From the NCBI GenBank assembly GCA_964469565.1, contig CAYXZD010000009.1:1-64000 (forward strand): DNA of 64,000 nt, in the 5' to 3' direction. This document shows, piece by piece, positions 35,373-44,700 of this stretch (position 1 is its first letter; every line of letters begins with the position of its first letter). The translations under genes and the position numbers were made by a program. This DNA is from GCA-2720975 sp964469565 (GTDB lineage Bacteria; Planctomycetota; UBA1135; GCA-002686595). The notes below the pieces were generated by a model that did not search any database, was not told the DNA's origin, and saw only the letters and a list, made by a program, of their open reading frames with translations.

Positions 35373-37880
35373 ATGACACACTTCTTTTTCGTGCCGCGCC
35401 ATCTCTTCTTGCCGAGCCTTGCCCTCCTTAGCCTGTGGGGGCCGATGCCCCTTGAGCCTGCCCAAGGAGCTCCTGCTCTTTCCACGGGTCAAGAGAGCGG
35501 TCGCGTGATCCTCCTTGGGTTTGATGGTGCGGATTCACGCACCACTGCCCGCATGATCCAGGAGGGGCACCTGCCCAACTTGGCTGGGCTCGCTCAGCAG
35601 GGCACCTTTGCGCCCCTTGTGTCGACCAACCCAGCAGAATCAGCAGCGGGTTGGGCGGCCCTGAACACGGGAACCAACCCGGTTAAGAACAACGTCCCTA
35701 GTTTCATCAAGCGCAATGAGAAGGGCTCGCAGATGCCGGCCTTCGGCCACATCTACCAAGAGGACCTCACCATCGAGAATCCGTCAGGGGGGAGCCTAGG
35801 TGCTTCAATTCTCACCCTGATTGAGGAAAACACTTCCCTCGATCCAGCGCTCGGGCTGGGTGGATTATTGGGTGTTCTATGTATCCTCGGATTCCTTGGC
35901 GTGTTCCGGGTCCTTCTGAAGCTGAAGATGGGCCTCTCTGCCCTGCTTGCGTTAGTTCTGGGTGGAGCCGGCGGTTTTGCTGGCTGGATCTGGGCGGGGG
36001 ACAATCAAGGTGGGGGATCAGCTACCTATGATGTGCCAGATGTATTCAAGAACGCTGTGAGTCAACCGGGATTCTGGGATCTTGCAGCCCGAGCGGGCAA
36101 GCAGGCCATCGTTCTCGACGCGGCGTTGGCCTTTGATCAAGAAACCGTGCCGGGTGCCCGCGTCCTTGCCGGTCTCGGATTGCCGGATGTTCGTGGAGCG
36201 GGCAATGGAAACTGGTTCATTTACACCACAGAGTCCACCGAGGTCCACCGAACTCCCAAGGGGTGGGTGGATCCCAAAGGATCGGGCACCGGCACGACGT
36301 TCCGAGTCGACGAGCGCGGAGGCAAGATCGTGACGGAGGTTTACGGCCCGGTCAATTTCACCAAGAAGGGCCCCCTTGAAGCCGAGATTGCAGAGATCAA
36401 TAAAAAGCTAAAGAGCCCCGATTTGGGCTGGAAGACGGGGGGGGAACTCCGGGACCGCCGCAAGGCACTCGAAGCTGAGTTGAAGGGAATGAAGGATTCT
36501 CCCGCTGAACATCGCGTCAGCTTGCCCATGACGATGGAACGCAAGGGCGACCGCCTTGCGATCACGATTGCGGGTGACACTCAAAGTGCGGGGGAGGGTG
36601 AGTGGACCGAGTGGTTTCGGCTGCCCTTTGAACTGGCACCTGGTCTAACGGCAGGGGGGCTGACGAGGGTCCGGGTCATGGAACTGGGAGATGTGGTGAC
36701 GGTTTACTTGCACACATTTGATATCGACCCTGAGAATCCCCCCGTGTGGCAACCCGTGAGTCAGCCCGCATCATTCGCAGGTGAATTGGCTGGTTGGGCT
36801 GGCGGCCCCTACGAGACCTTAGGTTGGTCTTGCATGACCAACCAGCTGAAGGACAAGAAGCTACCCATCGATGTATTCCTAGAGGATATTGAGTTCACGA
36901 TGAAGTGGCGTCGGCGGTTGACGCGTTCGGTGATTGATCGGGATGACTGGGATGTGCTCTTCAGCGTGTTCAGCACCACTGATCGGGTGCAGCACATGAT
37001 GTACAAGTATCACGATCCCCTGCATCCCCTACACGATGCGCAAGAGGCTGCGCGCGAGGTGATGTTCTTTGGAAAGTCTACGGCATTGAAGGACATCATC
37101 CCTGCAATCTATGAACAGATGGATGACATCGTGGGTGAGATTCGCGGCAAGCTGAAACCGTCCGACACGCTCATGTTGTGTGCAGATCACGGATTCACAA
37201 GTTATCGGCGAGGTCTAGAGGTCAACAATTGGCTGGTCCAGGAGGGCTACATGACTCTGCGAAGCGATGTGAAGAGTGCCGGATCCAATATGGCTCTGCT
37301 TGCGGCGGACTGGAGCAAGACTCGAGCCTATTCCCTCGGTCTTGGCATGCTCTACATCAATATGGAAGGTCGCGAGTCTGGCGGTATTGTTCCCAAGGGC
37401 GAGGCCAAGGCGCTATTGCAAGAGATCGGCGACAAGCTCGTGGCCCTGCGGGATGCCGGGCCTGAAGACGAGCCGTTTGACGAACCCATGCAGGTGGTCC
37501 AGGATTTCAACATCATGGATGATCTTTACGATGGGCCGATCGAGTGGGGCACAGCAGCCTACCCCTGCGCCGACATGCAAATCGGGTTTGCAGAGTACTA
37601 CCGGGCTTCCTGGGGTACCGTCTCGGGCAAGCTCAAGCTGGCCAAGGACGAAGATGGTGCGATTGTTGCTGGACCCCTGATTCGCGAGAACACGAGCAAT
37701 TGGTCGGGTGATCACGCATCAAACTCGCCGCATTTGGTCACGGGCATCTTCTTTTGCAACAAGCCGGTGGTGATTCCAGAAGCTGGAGTCAGCGTGATGA
37801 ACATTGCCCCTACGGTGCTCGACCGACTGGGAGTGCCGATTCCCGATTCCTTCGATCTACCAGCACTGCAGGGCAACTAA
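35373..37880 (+). CDS. Exported phosphodiesterase / nucleotide-pyrophosphatase-like protein with internal membrane hairpin
   Basis: 835 residues of the alkaline phosphatase superfamily. Signal peptide about 1-33. The metal/nucleophile half has VILLGFDGADSRTT (Asp) and NPAESAAGW (likely Ser nucleophile); the other metal-binding half has MYKYHDPLHPLHD, CADHGFTSYRRG and WSGDHAS. Between them lie two hydrophobic segments (about 168-190 and 192-214), a long stretch with a coiled-coil-like region and a further domain, so the catalytic fold is split by about 350 residues. It probably hydrolyses phosphodiesters or nucleotide pyrophosphates on the outside of the cytoplasmic membrane. ATG 35373 gives the signal peptide. 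Confidence 0.85.
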   Translation: MTHFFFVPRHLFLPSLALLSLWGPMPLEPAQGAPALSTGQESGRVILLGFDGADSRTTARMIQEGHLPNLAGLAQQGTFAPLVSTNPAESAAGWAALNTGTNPVKNNVPSFIKRNEKGSQMPAFGHIYQEDLTIENPSGGSLGASILTLIEENTSLDPALGLGGLLGVLCILGFLGVFRVLLKLKMGLSALLALVLGGAGGFAGWIWAGDNQGGGSATYDVPDVFKNAVSQPGFWDLAARAGKQAIVLDAALAFDQETVPGARVLAGLGLPDVRGAGNGNWFIYTTESTEVHRTPKGWVDPKGSGTGTTFRVDERGGKIVTEVYGPVNFTKKGPLEAEIAEINKKLKSPDLGWKTGGELRDRRKALEAELKGMKDSPAEHRVSLPMTMERKGDRLAITIAGDTQSAGEGEWTEWFRLPFELAPGLTAGGLTRVRVMELGDVVTVYLHTFDIDPENPPVWQPVSQPASFAGELAGWAGGPYETLGWSCMTNQLKDKKLPIDVFLEDIEFTMKWRRRLTRSVIDRDDWDVLFSVFSTTDRVQHMMYKYHDPLHPLHDAQEAAREVMFFGKSTALKDIIPAIYEQMDDIVGEIRGKLKPSDTLMLCADHGFTSYRRGLEVNNWLVQEGYMTLRSDVKSAGSNMALLAADWSKTRAYSLGLGMLYINMEGRESGGIVPKGEAKALLQEIGDKLVALRDAGPEDEPFDEPMQVVQDFNIMDDLYDGPIEWGTAAYPCADMQIGFAEYYRASWGTVSGKLKLAKDEDGAIVAGPLIRENTSNWSGDHASNSPHLVTGIFFCNKPVVIPEAGVSVMNIAPTVLDRLGVPIPDSFDLPALQGN

Positions 37881-38088
37881 GCCTCGTCAGGCAGACGGGA
37901 GCGAAGACCCGCCGCTGCCGTTGCCCGGCTAGCTGGCATGCCCCTAAGGGTGTCAGACGACATTTGTACGGGGCCGGTGCTTGCCGGGGTGCCCCCTGCT
38001 CGGAGCCCTCTCGAAGGGTGCGCGAGCTGATCTCCTGCTGATGCTCCATCGCTCACGTGTGGGCTAGCTCCGGTACGTCGAGAGTTGC

Positions 38089-38094
38089 TACCCT
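38089..38094 (+). promoter_or_regulatory. Candidate -10 box, leaderless start of the symporter
   Basis: TACCCT followed by six bases and then ATG 38101. The same TACCCT sequence lies further upstream of the RlmI-like gene (about 53846). Confidence 0.35.
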
Positions 38095-38100
38095 GCTCAC

Positions 38101-39684
38101 ATGAGTGATCATTGGAAGGTCTTGGTGTGGATGCTAGCTGGGGTTGTCGTCGGGCTTGCCATGCAATGGGCGCTTGCGGCTCCGGCCTGGTCGGGGTTCC
38201 AATTGGGCGCACACCCAGGCGGTGTCCAAGTCCTAACCGTGACTGCTGGCAGTCCGGCTGCCCGGGCCGGAATCGGTGAGGGGGAGGTGTTCCGAGCGGT
38301 GGCCTTGCACCGGGGGGCGGCCAATCAGGAGGTTGTGCCCCTTGCCCACCCCGATGATTTTTCCGATCCCGATGGTGGCGTGCTCTCCCGCAGTTCCAAT
38401 GGAGAGGTGATATGGCTTATGCCAGCCATAGGCGCAGGTGAAGTTGAACCCACGGGCGAAGCACGCTTCAAGGACGCCAAGGCTGTCGCTCTGAGCATGG
38501 AGCCTGATTGTCCACGGGCAGTTTGGCTTGCCCCCTTCAAGTTTATCGCGGACATCTTTTTGGCCCTGCTCAAGATGCTGATCGTGCCCCTGGTGCTCTC
38601 TTCAATTGTGGCTGGCGTGGCCGGGGTGGGGTCAATGAAGGACCTACGCCGATTGGGAGGAAAGACTTTCGGCTATTACATGGGCACGAGCCTGTTGGCC
38701 ATCCTCGTCGGACAGGCCTTAGTCAATACGATCCAACCTGGCGAAAGCGCTGCCTTAGGCCTGTCCGCCTTGACCGAGGGTGGCATGGGGACGGATGAAA
38801 GTTTTATCGAGGTGATCAAACGAGCGATTCCAGCGAATATCTTCTCGGCCCTCATGGACAACGGAGCCATGCTATCGATCATCTTCTTTGCATTGATGCT
38901 GGGCTATTTCATCACGCAAACGCCAGAGCCCCACGGGAGTCGAATCCGTGAGGTATTCGAGAGTTTCTTCGAAGTCATGATGAAGATGGCGAGCGGCGTG
39001 TTGACTCTGTTGCCCTATGGAGTCTTTGCACTAATCGTCAAAGTGACTGCAGCGACGGGCTTCGCTCCGTTCAAGGCCCTGCTGCTCTATATGTTTACCG
39101 TGACGGCCGCACTGCTGATCCACTCCTGCCTGACTTTGCCGCTTGTCTTGCGCTTCGTGGGGGGGCTCAACCCACTCAGTTGGTTCCGCGCCATGTCGCC
39201 GGCAATCATGACGGCATTCAGTACGAGCTCGTCGAGCATGACTTTGCCAGTGACTATGCGTACGGTTGAGCGTCGCGGGCGTGTCAGTAACAAGGTGACC
39301 TCATTCACCCTGCCCCTCGGGGCAACCATCAACATGGATGGTACGGCCCTGTACGAGTGCATCGGCGTGATTTTTCTTTCCCAGTATTATGCCTCCATCA
39401 GTGACTTCACCCTGACGTTTGGAGACCAAGCATTTGTGGTCATCCTGGCTCTGCTTGCCAGCGTGGGAGCTGCGGGCATCCCGTCCGCTGGGCTCGTGAT
39501 GATGCTCACCATCCTCTCGGCCCTGGGCCTGCCCGTCGAAGGGGCAGCCCTGCTCCTGGCCGTTGATCGCCCTCTCGACATGCTGCGCACCTGCGTCAAT
39601 GTCTGGTCGGACTCCTGCGGAGCGGCCGTGATTGCCCGTACGGAGGGCGAGTCCGGGCCCCTTGAGCCGGTGATCTCCAGCTAG
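38101..39684 (+). CDS. Dicarboxylate/amino acid:cation symporter with PDZ-like insert
   Basis: 527 residues of the DAACS (GltP/DctA) family. After TM1 (residues 5-27) about 110 extra residues are inserted, including a PDZ-like pattern LGAHPGGVQVLTVTAGSPAARAGIGEGEVFRAV, before the usual block LALLKMLIVPLVLSSIVAG (TM2) resumes. HP2 and the substrate site are normal: FSTSSSSMTLPVTM, FTLPLGATINMDGTALYECI and DRPLDMLRTCVNVWSDS. It should import glutamate, aspartate or dicarboxylates with Na+ or H+. The PDZ-like part is predicted to lie in the periplasm and could bind or sense peptides; this is inference. Start ATG 38101, leaderless. Confidence 0.88.
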   Translation: MSDHWKVLVWMLAGVVVGLAMQWALAAPAWSGFQLGAHPGGVQVLTVTAGSPAARAGIGEGEVFRAVALHRGAANQEVVPLAHPDDFSDPDGGVLSRSSNGEVIWLMPAIGAGEVEPTGEARFKDAKAVALSMEPDCPRAVWLAPFKFIADIFLALLKMLIVPLVLSSIVAGVAGVGSMKDLRRLGGKTFGYYMGTSLLAILVGQALVNTIQPGESAALGLSALTEGGMGTDESFIEVIKRAIPANIFSALMDNGAMLSIIFFALMLGYFITQTPEPHGSRIREVFESFFEVMMKMASGVLTLLPYGVFALIVKVTAATGFAPFKALLLYMFTVTAALLIHSCLTLPLVLRFVGGLNPLSWFRAMSPAIMTAFSTSSSSMTLPVTMRTVERRGRVSNKVTSFTLPLGATINMDGTALYECIGVIFLSQYYASISDFTLTFGDQAFVVILALLASVGAAGIPSAGLVMMLTILSALGLPVEGAALLLAVDRPLDMLRTCVNVWSDSCGAAVIARTEGESGPLEPVISS

Positions 39685-39798
39685 CGTGGCAGGTGAGCCT
39701 AACTGCGAGTAGAATCCTGCCAGCTTCGCTGGTCCCAAAACACCCAATCACCTGACGACGACCGTCTTTCCCCTGGGCATCAATCGCCCACATGATCC

Positions 39799-40761
39799 AT
39801 GCACGAAGGTAGCCTGACAGAGAGAATCACCCGTTCCCTTGCCTATATGTTGCGGCACCGGCCAGAAGAGTTCGACCTCGAACTGGACGAGCGCGGGGCT
39901 GGGGGGATTGGCGATGTTGTCGAGGCCCTCTGCGATCGCCTCGGCGAAGACGTGGAGGAGGCGGACGTTGTCGCAGCCCTAGACGCCGGGGGTCACAGCC
40001 GGTACGTCCTTGAGGATGGTCGGGTTCGTGCCTTATACGGCCACTCATTCAGCGTCGATCCGGGGGACCCGTGCGATCCTCCCGAGTTCCTTTATGTGGG
40101 CATGGGGAGCCGCGATGCTGGCTACGCCGAAGAGGATGGGTTGCGGGCGGGTCGCAGGGCCTTTATCCATCTCGCCCTCACCTACGAGGAAGCCCAAGAC
40201 ATGGGGCGGCGCGCAGCTCCAAGCTATGCAGTGGTCAAGGTGCACGCGACGCGGGCTTCGGAAGCGGGCGCGCTGTTTTACGATCGGGGATCCCTCTTCC
40301 TTTCGGGCCCTCTAGAGGTGGACTTCATTGAGGTTGGGGAAACCCACGACGACGGGATCCGCCGTGAGCGCCGCGGGCGCTCGGGTCGCAGTTCGGGTCG
40401 CAGTTCGGGTCGCAGCTCGGGGGAGCGTGCTGATTCGGGCCGCCGCGAATCACAGCCTAGGGGAAACCGCACGCGAGTGGGTGGTGCCCAGCGCCGTGCC
40501 GAGCAGCAGGCCAGAGAATCACAAGAAGATCAAGAGTCCACACGGTCCGCCGAGCGCACCCACGCGGCTTCCAGTGAAGCGCCCACGGCAGTGGTTTTTG
40601 GCAGGGGCCTCAATGATGCTGCGGAGAGCTCCCCTGCACCCAAGCCAGAACCCAAACGAGATCCTGCACCCAGTCCCGATCCTGCCGAATCGACCCCCCA
40701 ACCATCGGGCGCGGATGAGGCCAGCTCGGAGGGCGGTGGCTTTGGAGCTGGAATCCTCTAG
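39799..40761 (+). CDS. kptA: RNA 2'-phosphotransferase KptA/Tpt1 with long disordered tail
   Basis: 320 residues. The first 190 match Tpt1/KptA: RSLAYMLRHRPEEFDLELDERG (Arg19-His20 of the LRH motif), VRALYGHSF and FIHLALTYEEAQDMGRR. The enzyme moves an RNA 2'-phosphate to NAD+. The usual YHGT motif reads LYVGM, so the Tyr-His pair is altered. From about residue 190 the protein is low-complexity and charged: SGRSSGRSSGRSSG followed by Arg/Gln/Glu and Pro/Ala-rich segments, about 130 residues longer than standard KptA. No RtcB or tRNA ligase is seen nearby. TAGAAT at 39710-39715 is a possible -10. Confidence 0.82.
   Translation: MHEGSLTERITRSLAYMLRHRPEEFDLELDERGAGGIGDVVEALCDRLGEDVEEADVVAALDAGGHSRYVLEDGRVRALYGHSFSVDPGDPCDPPEFLYVGMGSRDAGYAEEDGLRAGRRAFIHLALTYEEAQDMGRRAAPSYAVVKVHATRASEAGALFYDRGSLFLSGPLEVDFIEVGETHDDGIRRERRGRSGRSSGRSSGRSSGERADSGRRESQPRGNRTRVGGAQRRAEQQARESQEDQESTRSAERTHAASSEAPTAVVFGRGLNDAAESSPAPKPEPKRDPAPSPDPAESTPQPSGADEASSEGGGFGAGIL
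40381..40416. repeat. Three tandem 12-bp repeats in kptA
   Basis: TCGGGTCGCAGT/C repeated three times, in frame, encodes SGRS three times. Slippage would add or remove four residues without breaking the frame. Confidence 0.85.
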
Positions 40762-40791
40762 GGAAGGCCTGAGCGCTTCCTGACCGTTCCT

Positions 40792-41733
40792 ATGGGAACC
40801 CTTGCGGTCCTCGATGAATTGCCAGCCGGCTATTTCGTGCAAGAGACCCCGCGCGGAGTGCTGGCAGTCCATGCGAGTGCGGCGCGCGCACTTCATGAAT
40901 CTGGGTACGGGCCTGATCAGGATGGTGAGCTGACGCCCTCTGAGTTGAGCGGCCGACAACCCCTGTATCAATTCGGAGAATCAGCTGCACCCTCAGCGGC
41001 TGGGTACCTTGTCCGACGGTTCAGTCATGGAGGTCTCATGCGGTGGCTCACGGGCCATCGGTTCTTGAGCCCAGCAAGGCCCTTTCGCGAACTGATCTTG
41101 GCCGACTCTCTCCTGCGTGCGGGAATCAAGACCCCCCGCGTGGTGGCGGCCCGTGCACTAAAGACCTTCGGTGGCTGGCGTCTTGATTTGATGACGACAC
41201 GCATAGAGGACAGCGTGGACCTAGGGTGGGTTCTCGGAGCCGCCAGGCAAGGTGAACTCTCGATTCCAGTTCGTCGTGCGATCCTCGTGGCACTCGGCTC
41301 TCTTGTTCGTAAGCTGCATTTGCACGGCTGCGCCCACGCAGACTTGCAGCCGGGCAACCTACTGATCAATCGTAGTGCCCTAGACGGAGGCGATGTGTCG
41401 TTGTGGGTTCTAGACCTAGACCGCAGCGAACAGGTGGACAAGCTCACGCGAGCAGAGCGCCATGCCAACCTGGCCCGCTTGTACCGACATGTTGCACGTC
41501 GAGATGAACAGTTTGGCTCCTGCTTCAGCCGTGCAGACGGAGTACGCTTCTTCCGGGGCTACAACCCTGATGGGGATATTTGGCGTGCGGATTGGCGCGG
41601 AGTTCACAACGCACATAGCGCGGGAATCGCCTTGCACCGGATTGGTTGGATGCTTGAGCGTGCACTTGGAGTCAAGCGGCATGACCCTCGAAACGGCGCG
41701 GAGGTTCAGGTGGATGCTTCCGCCGGCTCTTAG
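40792..41733 (+). CDS. KdkA/WaaP-like lipopolysaccharide-core kinase
   Basis: 313 residues of the lipopolysaccharide kinase (Kdo/WaaP) family. YLVRRFSHGGLMRW and RFLSPARPFRELILADSLLRAGI are like 3-deoxy-D-manno-octulosonate kinase; the catalytic loop is HADLQPGNLLIN, and LDLDRSE supplies the metal-binding Asp. It would phosphorylate a sugar of the lipopolysaccharide core. ATG 40792 is 30 bp after kptA, so the two are probably co-transcribed, although no functional link is known. Confidence 0.82.
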   Translation: MGTLAVLDELPAGYFVQETPRGVLAVHASAARALHESGYGPDQDGELTPSELSGRQPLYQFGESAAPSAAGYLVRRFSHGGLMRWLTGHRFLSPARPFRELILADSLLRAGIKTPRVVAARALKTFGGWRLDLMTTRIEDSVDLGWVLGAARQGELSIPVRRAILVALGSLVRKLHLHGCAHADLQPGNLLINRSALDGGDVSLWVLDLDRSEQVDKLTRAERHANLARLYRHVARRDEQFGSCFSRADGVRFFRGYNPDGDIWRADWRGVHNAHSAGIALHRIGWMLERALGVKRHDPRNGAEVQVDASAGS

Positions 41734-41742
41734 CCCGGGAAG

Positions 41743-44700
41743 TCACTCCGTCGTGGAGCCGCGGGGAACTCGGCCACGGGGATAGACCGGACCCTCAGCG
41801 GAGAGCGCTGATTTGAGCAATTGACGGCATAGCTTTGTGTGTTGGTGCCGAATCCGACGGTCACCAATCGTGGCGTGGATCGCCAAGGTGTAGGTGAGCA
41901 AATCCTCGACTAGGCGGTGGGCCTGAGCTGCACGGCCGGACTCGCGTAGTATGAGCGCCCGGGTGGCCACGATCACGATCCGGTCAGGGAGTTCAATACC
42001 GCGGTCAGCAAGATCTTGGGCTTGTTTGGAGTACGCATCCGCTGAGCTTCCTGGGGTGGGAGGCTGAATCTGTCGCTCGTAGCGCGCGAGAAGGGCAAGG
42101 CTGAGAGCTTGGGCTCGGTAGTGCCCTGCTTCGGAACTCTTGAGGACCGTCTGCCTTAGCAGAGCAGGTGCCTCTTCTTGGCCACCCTCCAGAAGGAGCA
42201 CAGAGAGGTGCAGGTTGGCTTGAAGTTCGCCGGGGCGATGTCCGCTCTCTTGGCTTGCCAATCGGGCTTCACGCAGGACGACCTCAGCCTCGCTGGGCTT
42301 GTTGGCCTTGAGCAGTAGTTTGCCTTGCATGGAGAGCACGGCTGCCATGACATTGTGTTCCGCTGAGCGCTGTGCCCAGCGTCGAGCCCGGGAGAGCGCT
42401 GCGAAGGCGTGCCGTTCACGACCGGCATTTGAGTAGATTCTTGCCCGGGCAAGATGGCACTGGGCTAGTGTTCCCCGAGTGCCCAGTCCAGCAGGTGCTC
42501 GCCGCATCGCGGCGATCGAGCGGTCGACGAGGGCGAGGGCGTGTTCCAACGATCCGTTGAGCAGGCTTACTCGCGCACGGCATAGGTTGGCTTGGACTTG
42601 TGTGACAGGGTGAGGACTGCAGCGGAGTGCGCGCCGGGCCAGCCGCAGGGAGGCGACCTGCTCCCCGACTTCGAATTGCGCTCTTGAGAGGAGCACGAGG
42701 GCGTGAGCGCGGTTCCTAGAGTCCTTCCCTTCGGCAAGCAGCTGATCGGCATTCCTCAGCATCCCGCGCGCGAGGCCCCATTGCCCAGTGTGCAGCCTAT
42801 GCTGCCCATGAAGGAGATAGATTCGTCCCACTGCCCCGGGCTGCTGCTTGGGGTCGAGATCTAGCTCGATAAGCTCGTCGAGCCACTGTTCTAGGTCCTT
42901 GCGGTATCCACGGGCGTGTGCGGCCGTGGCGGCAATCTCGAGAAGGCGCAAGTGCAGGGCCGGACTCGGCGTGGAATTCTTGAGCGCAGCGAGACACCAA
43001 CGGGCCAGGGTGTGCGCCCGCCCCATGAAAGCTCGGTCGAGGGCCCTAGCTGCCAAGTCGGGTCCTAGGTCGAGGAGCTCGGCGCGCTCCCGGGCGGAGT
43101 GTAGGTGGAACGCACGCTGAAACGCGAGGGTGTCTTGGCCCGCAAGGGTGCCCGGATCTACGTCGTTTGGCTGGAGGGCGGCGGCGGCTTGGGCATGTAG
43201 GTTTTGACGACGGCGCCGATTGAGCGAAGCGTAGACTTCCTCGCGTAGGGCAGGCCGAGCGAAGCGGTATCGAGATCCCACGGAACTGATCCATCCCATG
43301 CCCTCCAGCCGAGTGAGGGCTGCGTGGACCTCCTCTGAACTCTTCGGGGGAAAGGCCTGCGCGATGAATGCCGGGTCGATACGGCCTCCAACCACGGCGA
43401 GACGCTGGAGCATGCGTCGATCGGAGGGATCACATTGGGCAATGCGGTCTTTGATGAGCGCTTGAAGGCCTCGCGAATGCGGAATCTCACGCACCGGGAT
43501 AAGCAGTTCGAGTCCTTGATCATCTCGGTGCGCACGCAGGTGTCCCGAAACGTGCAGGGAGTGCATGATCTCTCTGAGCGCTGCCGGTGTTCCCGAGCTT
43601 CGATCGAGAAGACAGTCTGTAAGAGAGTGCCTCGGAATGGACGGATGGAAGCTGCACTGAACAAACGTCTCGATGGCGCGACGGTCGAGTGCATGCAGAC
43701 GCATCGTTGACACAGGGGCGTGCAGTTTGGCGCGCGCACGCAGAGCCTCTTGAGCTCTAGGAGCGGTGGGTAGTTCTCCTTCACGCATGCCCAAGATGAG
43801 TAGCAAGCGCGCACCGTCCATCCGTTCTGCAACGAGCTTTACAGCTCTGAGACTCTCCTCCCCGGCGAAAGTAATGTCGTCGAGAAATACAAGCACGCTC
43901 GTACTGGTCGCCAACTGCCGGAGCCACTCAGCGAGGGCCAGGGGTTCGCTGTGCGTGGCCCGAGCTTGCATGGCCCCGTCAAGAATGCACTCAAGGCTCC
44001 TAGCGGTCTCGGGGTCTACCAGTTCTGAAAGCAGGCGTTTCTCGCGAGGGCCTGGTGGTAGGGGGGCAGGTAAATGCAGCCAGCGTCTCAAGAGTGTCCG
44101 GATAGGGTGGCCGGGTTGTCCTGCTCCAAGGGCTGAGCAACGACCGTAGAGGTACAACGGTGGCGTCTCTCCCATTCGTTCCAATTGGGCAAAGTGGCTC
44201 ACAAAGCGAGACTTGCCCATGCCCTTCTCTCCCCGCAACCACACGATGCGGCCTTGGTCTCGTTCCTGCATTCGTTGGAATTCAAGCCCAAGTTCTTCCA
44301 GCTCACTCTCTCGTCCCACAAAAGGCAGACGGCCCGTTGCGTCGACGCGCACCCTGCGGGTTGCACCCAAACCAGCACTCAATTGCGCCCGCCACCAGGG
44401 GCTCGACTCACCTCGTTCCATGATCTCGGAGAGCATCTGAGCATCAGGGCGGTCTGCCGGGTTCTGTGAGAGTAATGCCTCTAAGCAGGCGTCCATGAGG
44501 GGCGAGACTGTGGGTGCGAGGCTAGAGGCTTGAGGTGCATCGGTGTGGGCGATCGACTCCAGCCACGCTGAGGGGTCATCGGAAAGCCGTTTGTCGGGGT
44601 CGACGGCGCTAGGCTGGAATGGGTGGGATCCTGTGGCCAACTGGAACAGGCAGATGCCCAGGGCAAACAAGTCGGCTGGGTGAGCAGGCTCCTGTCCTCG

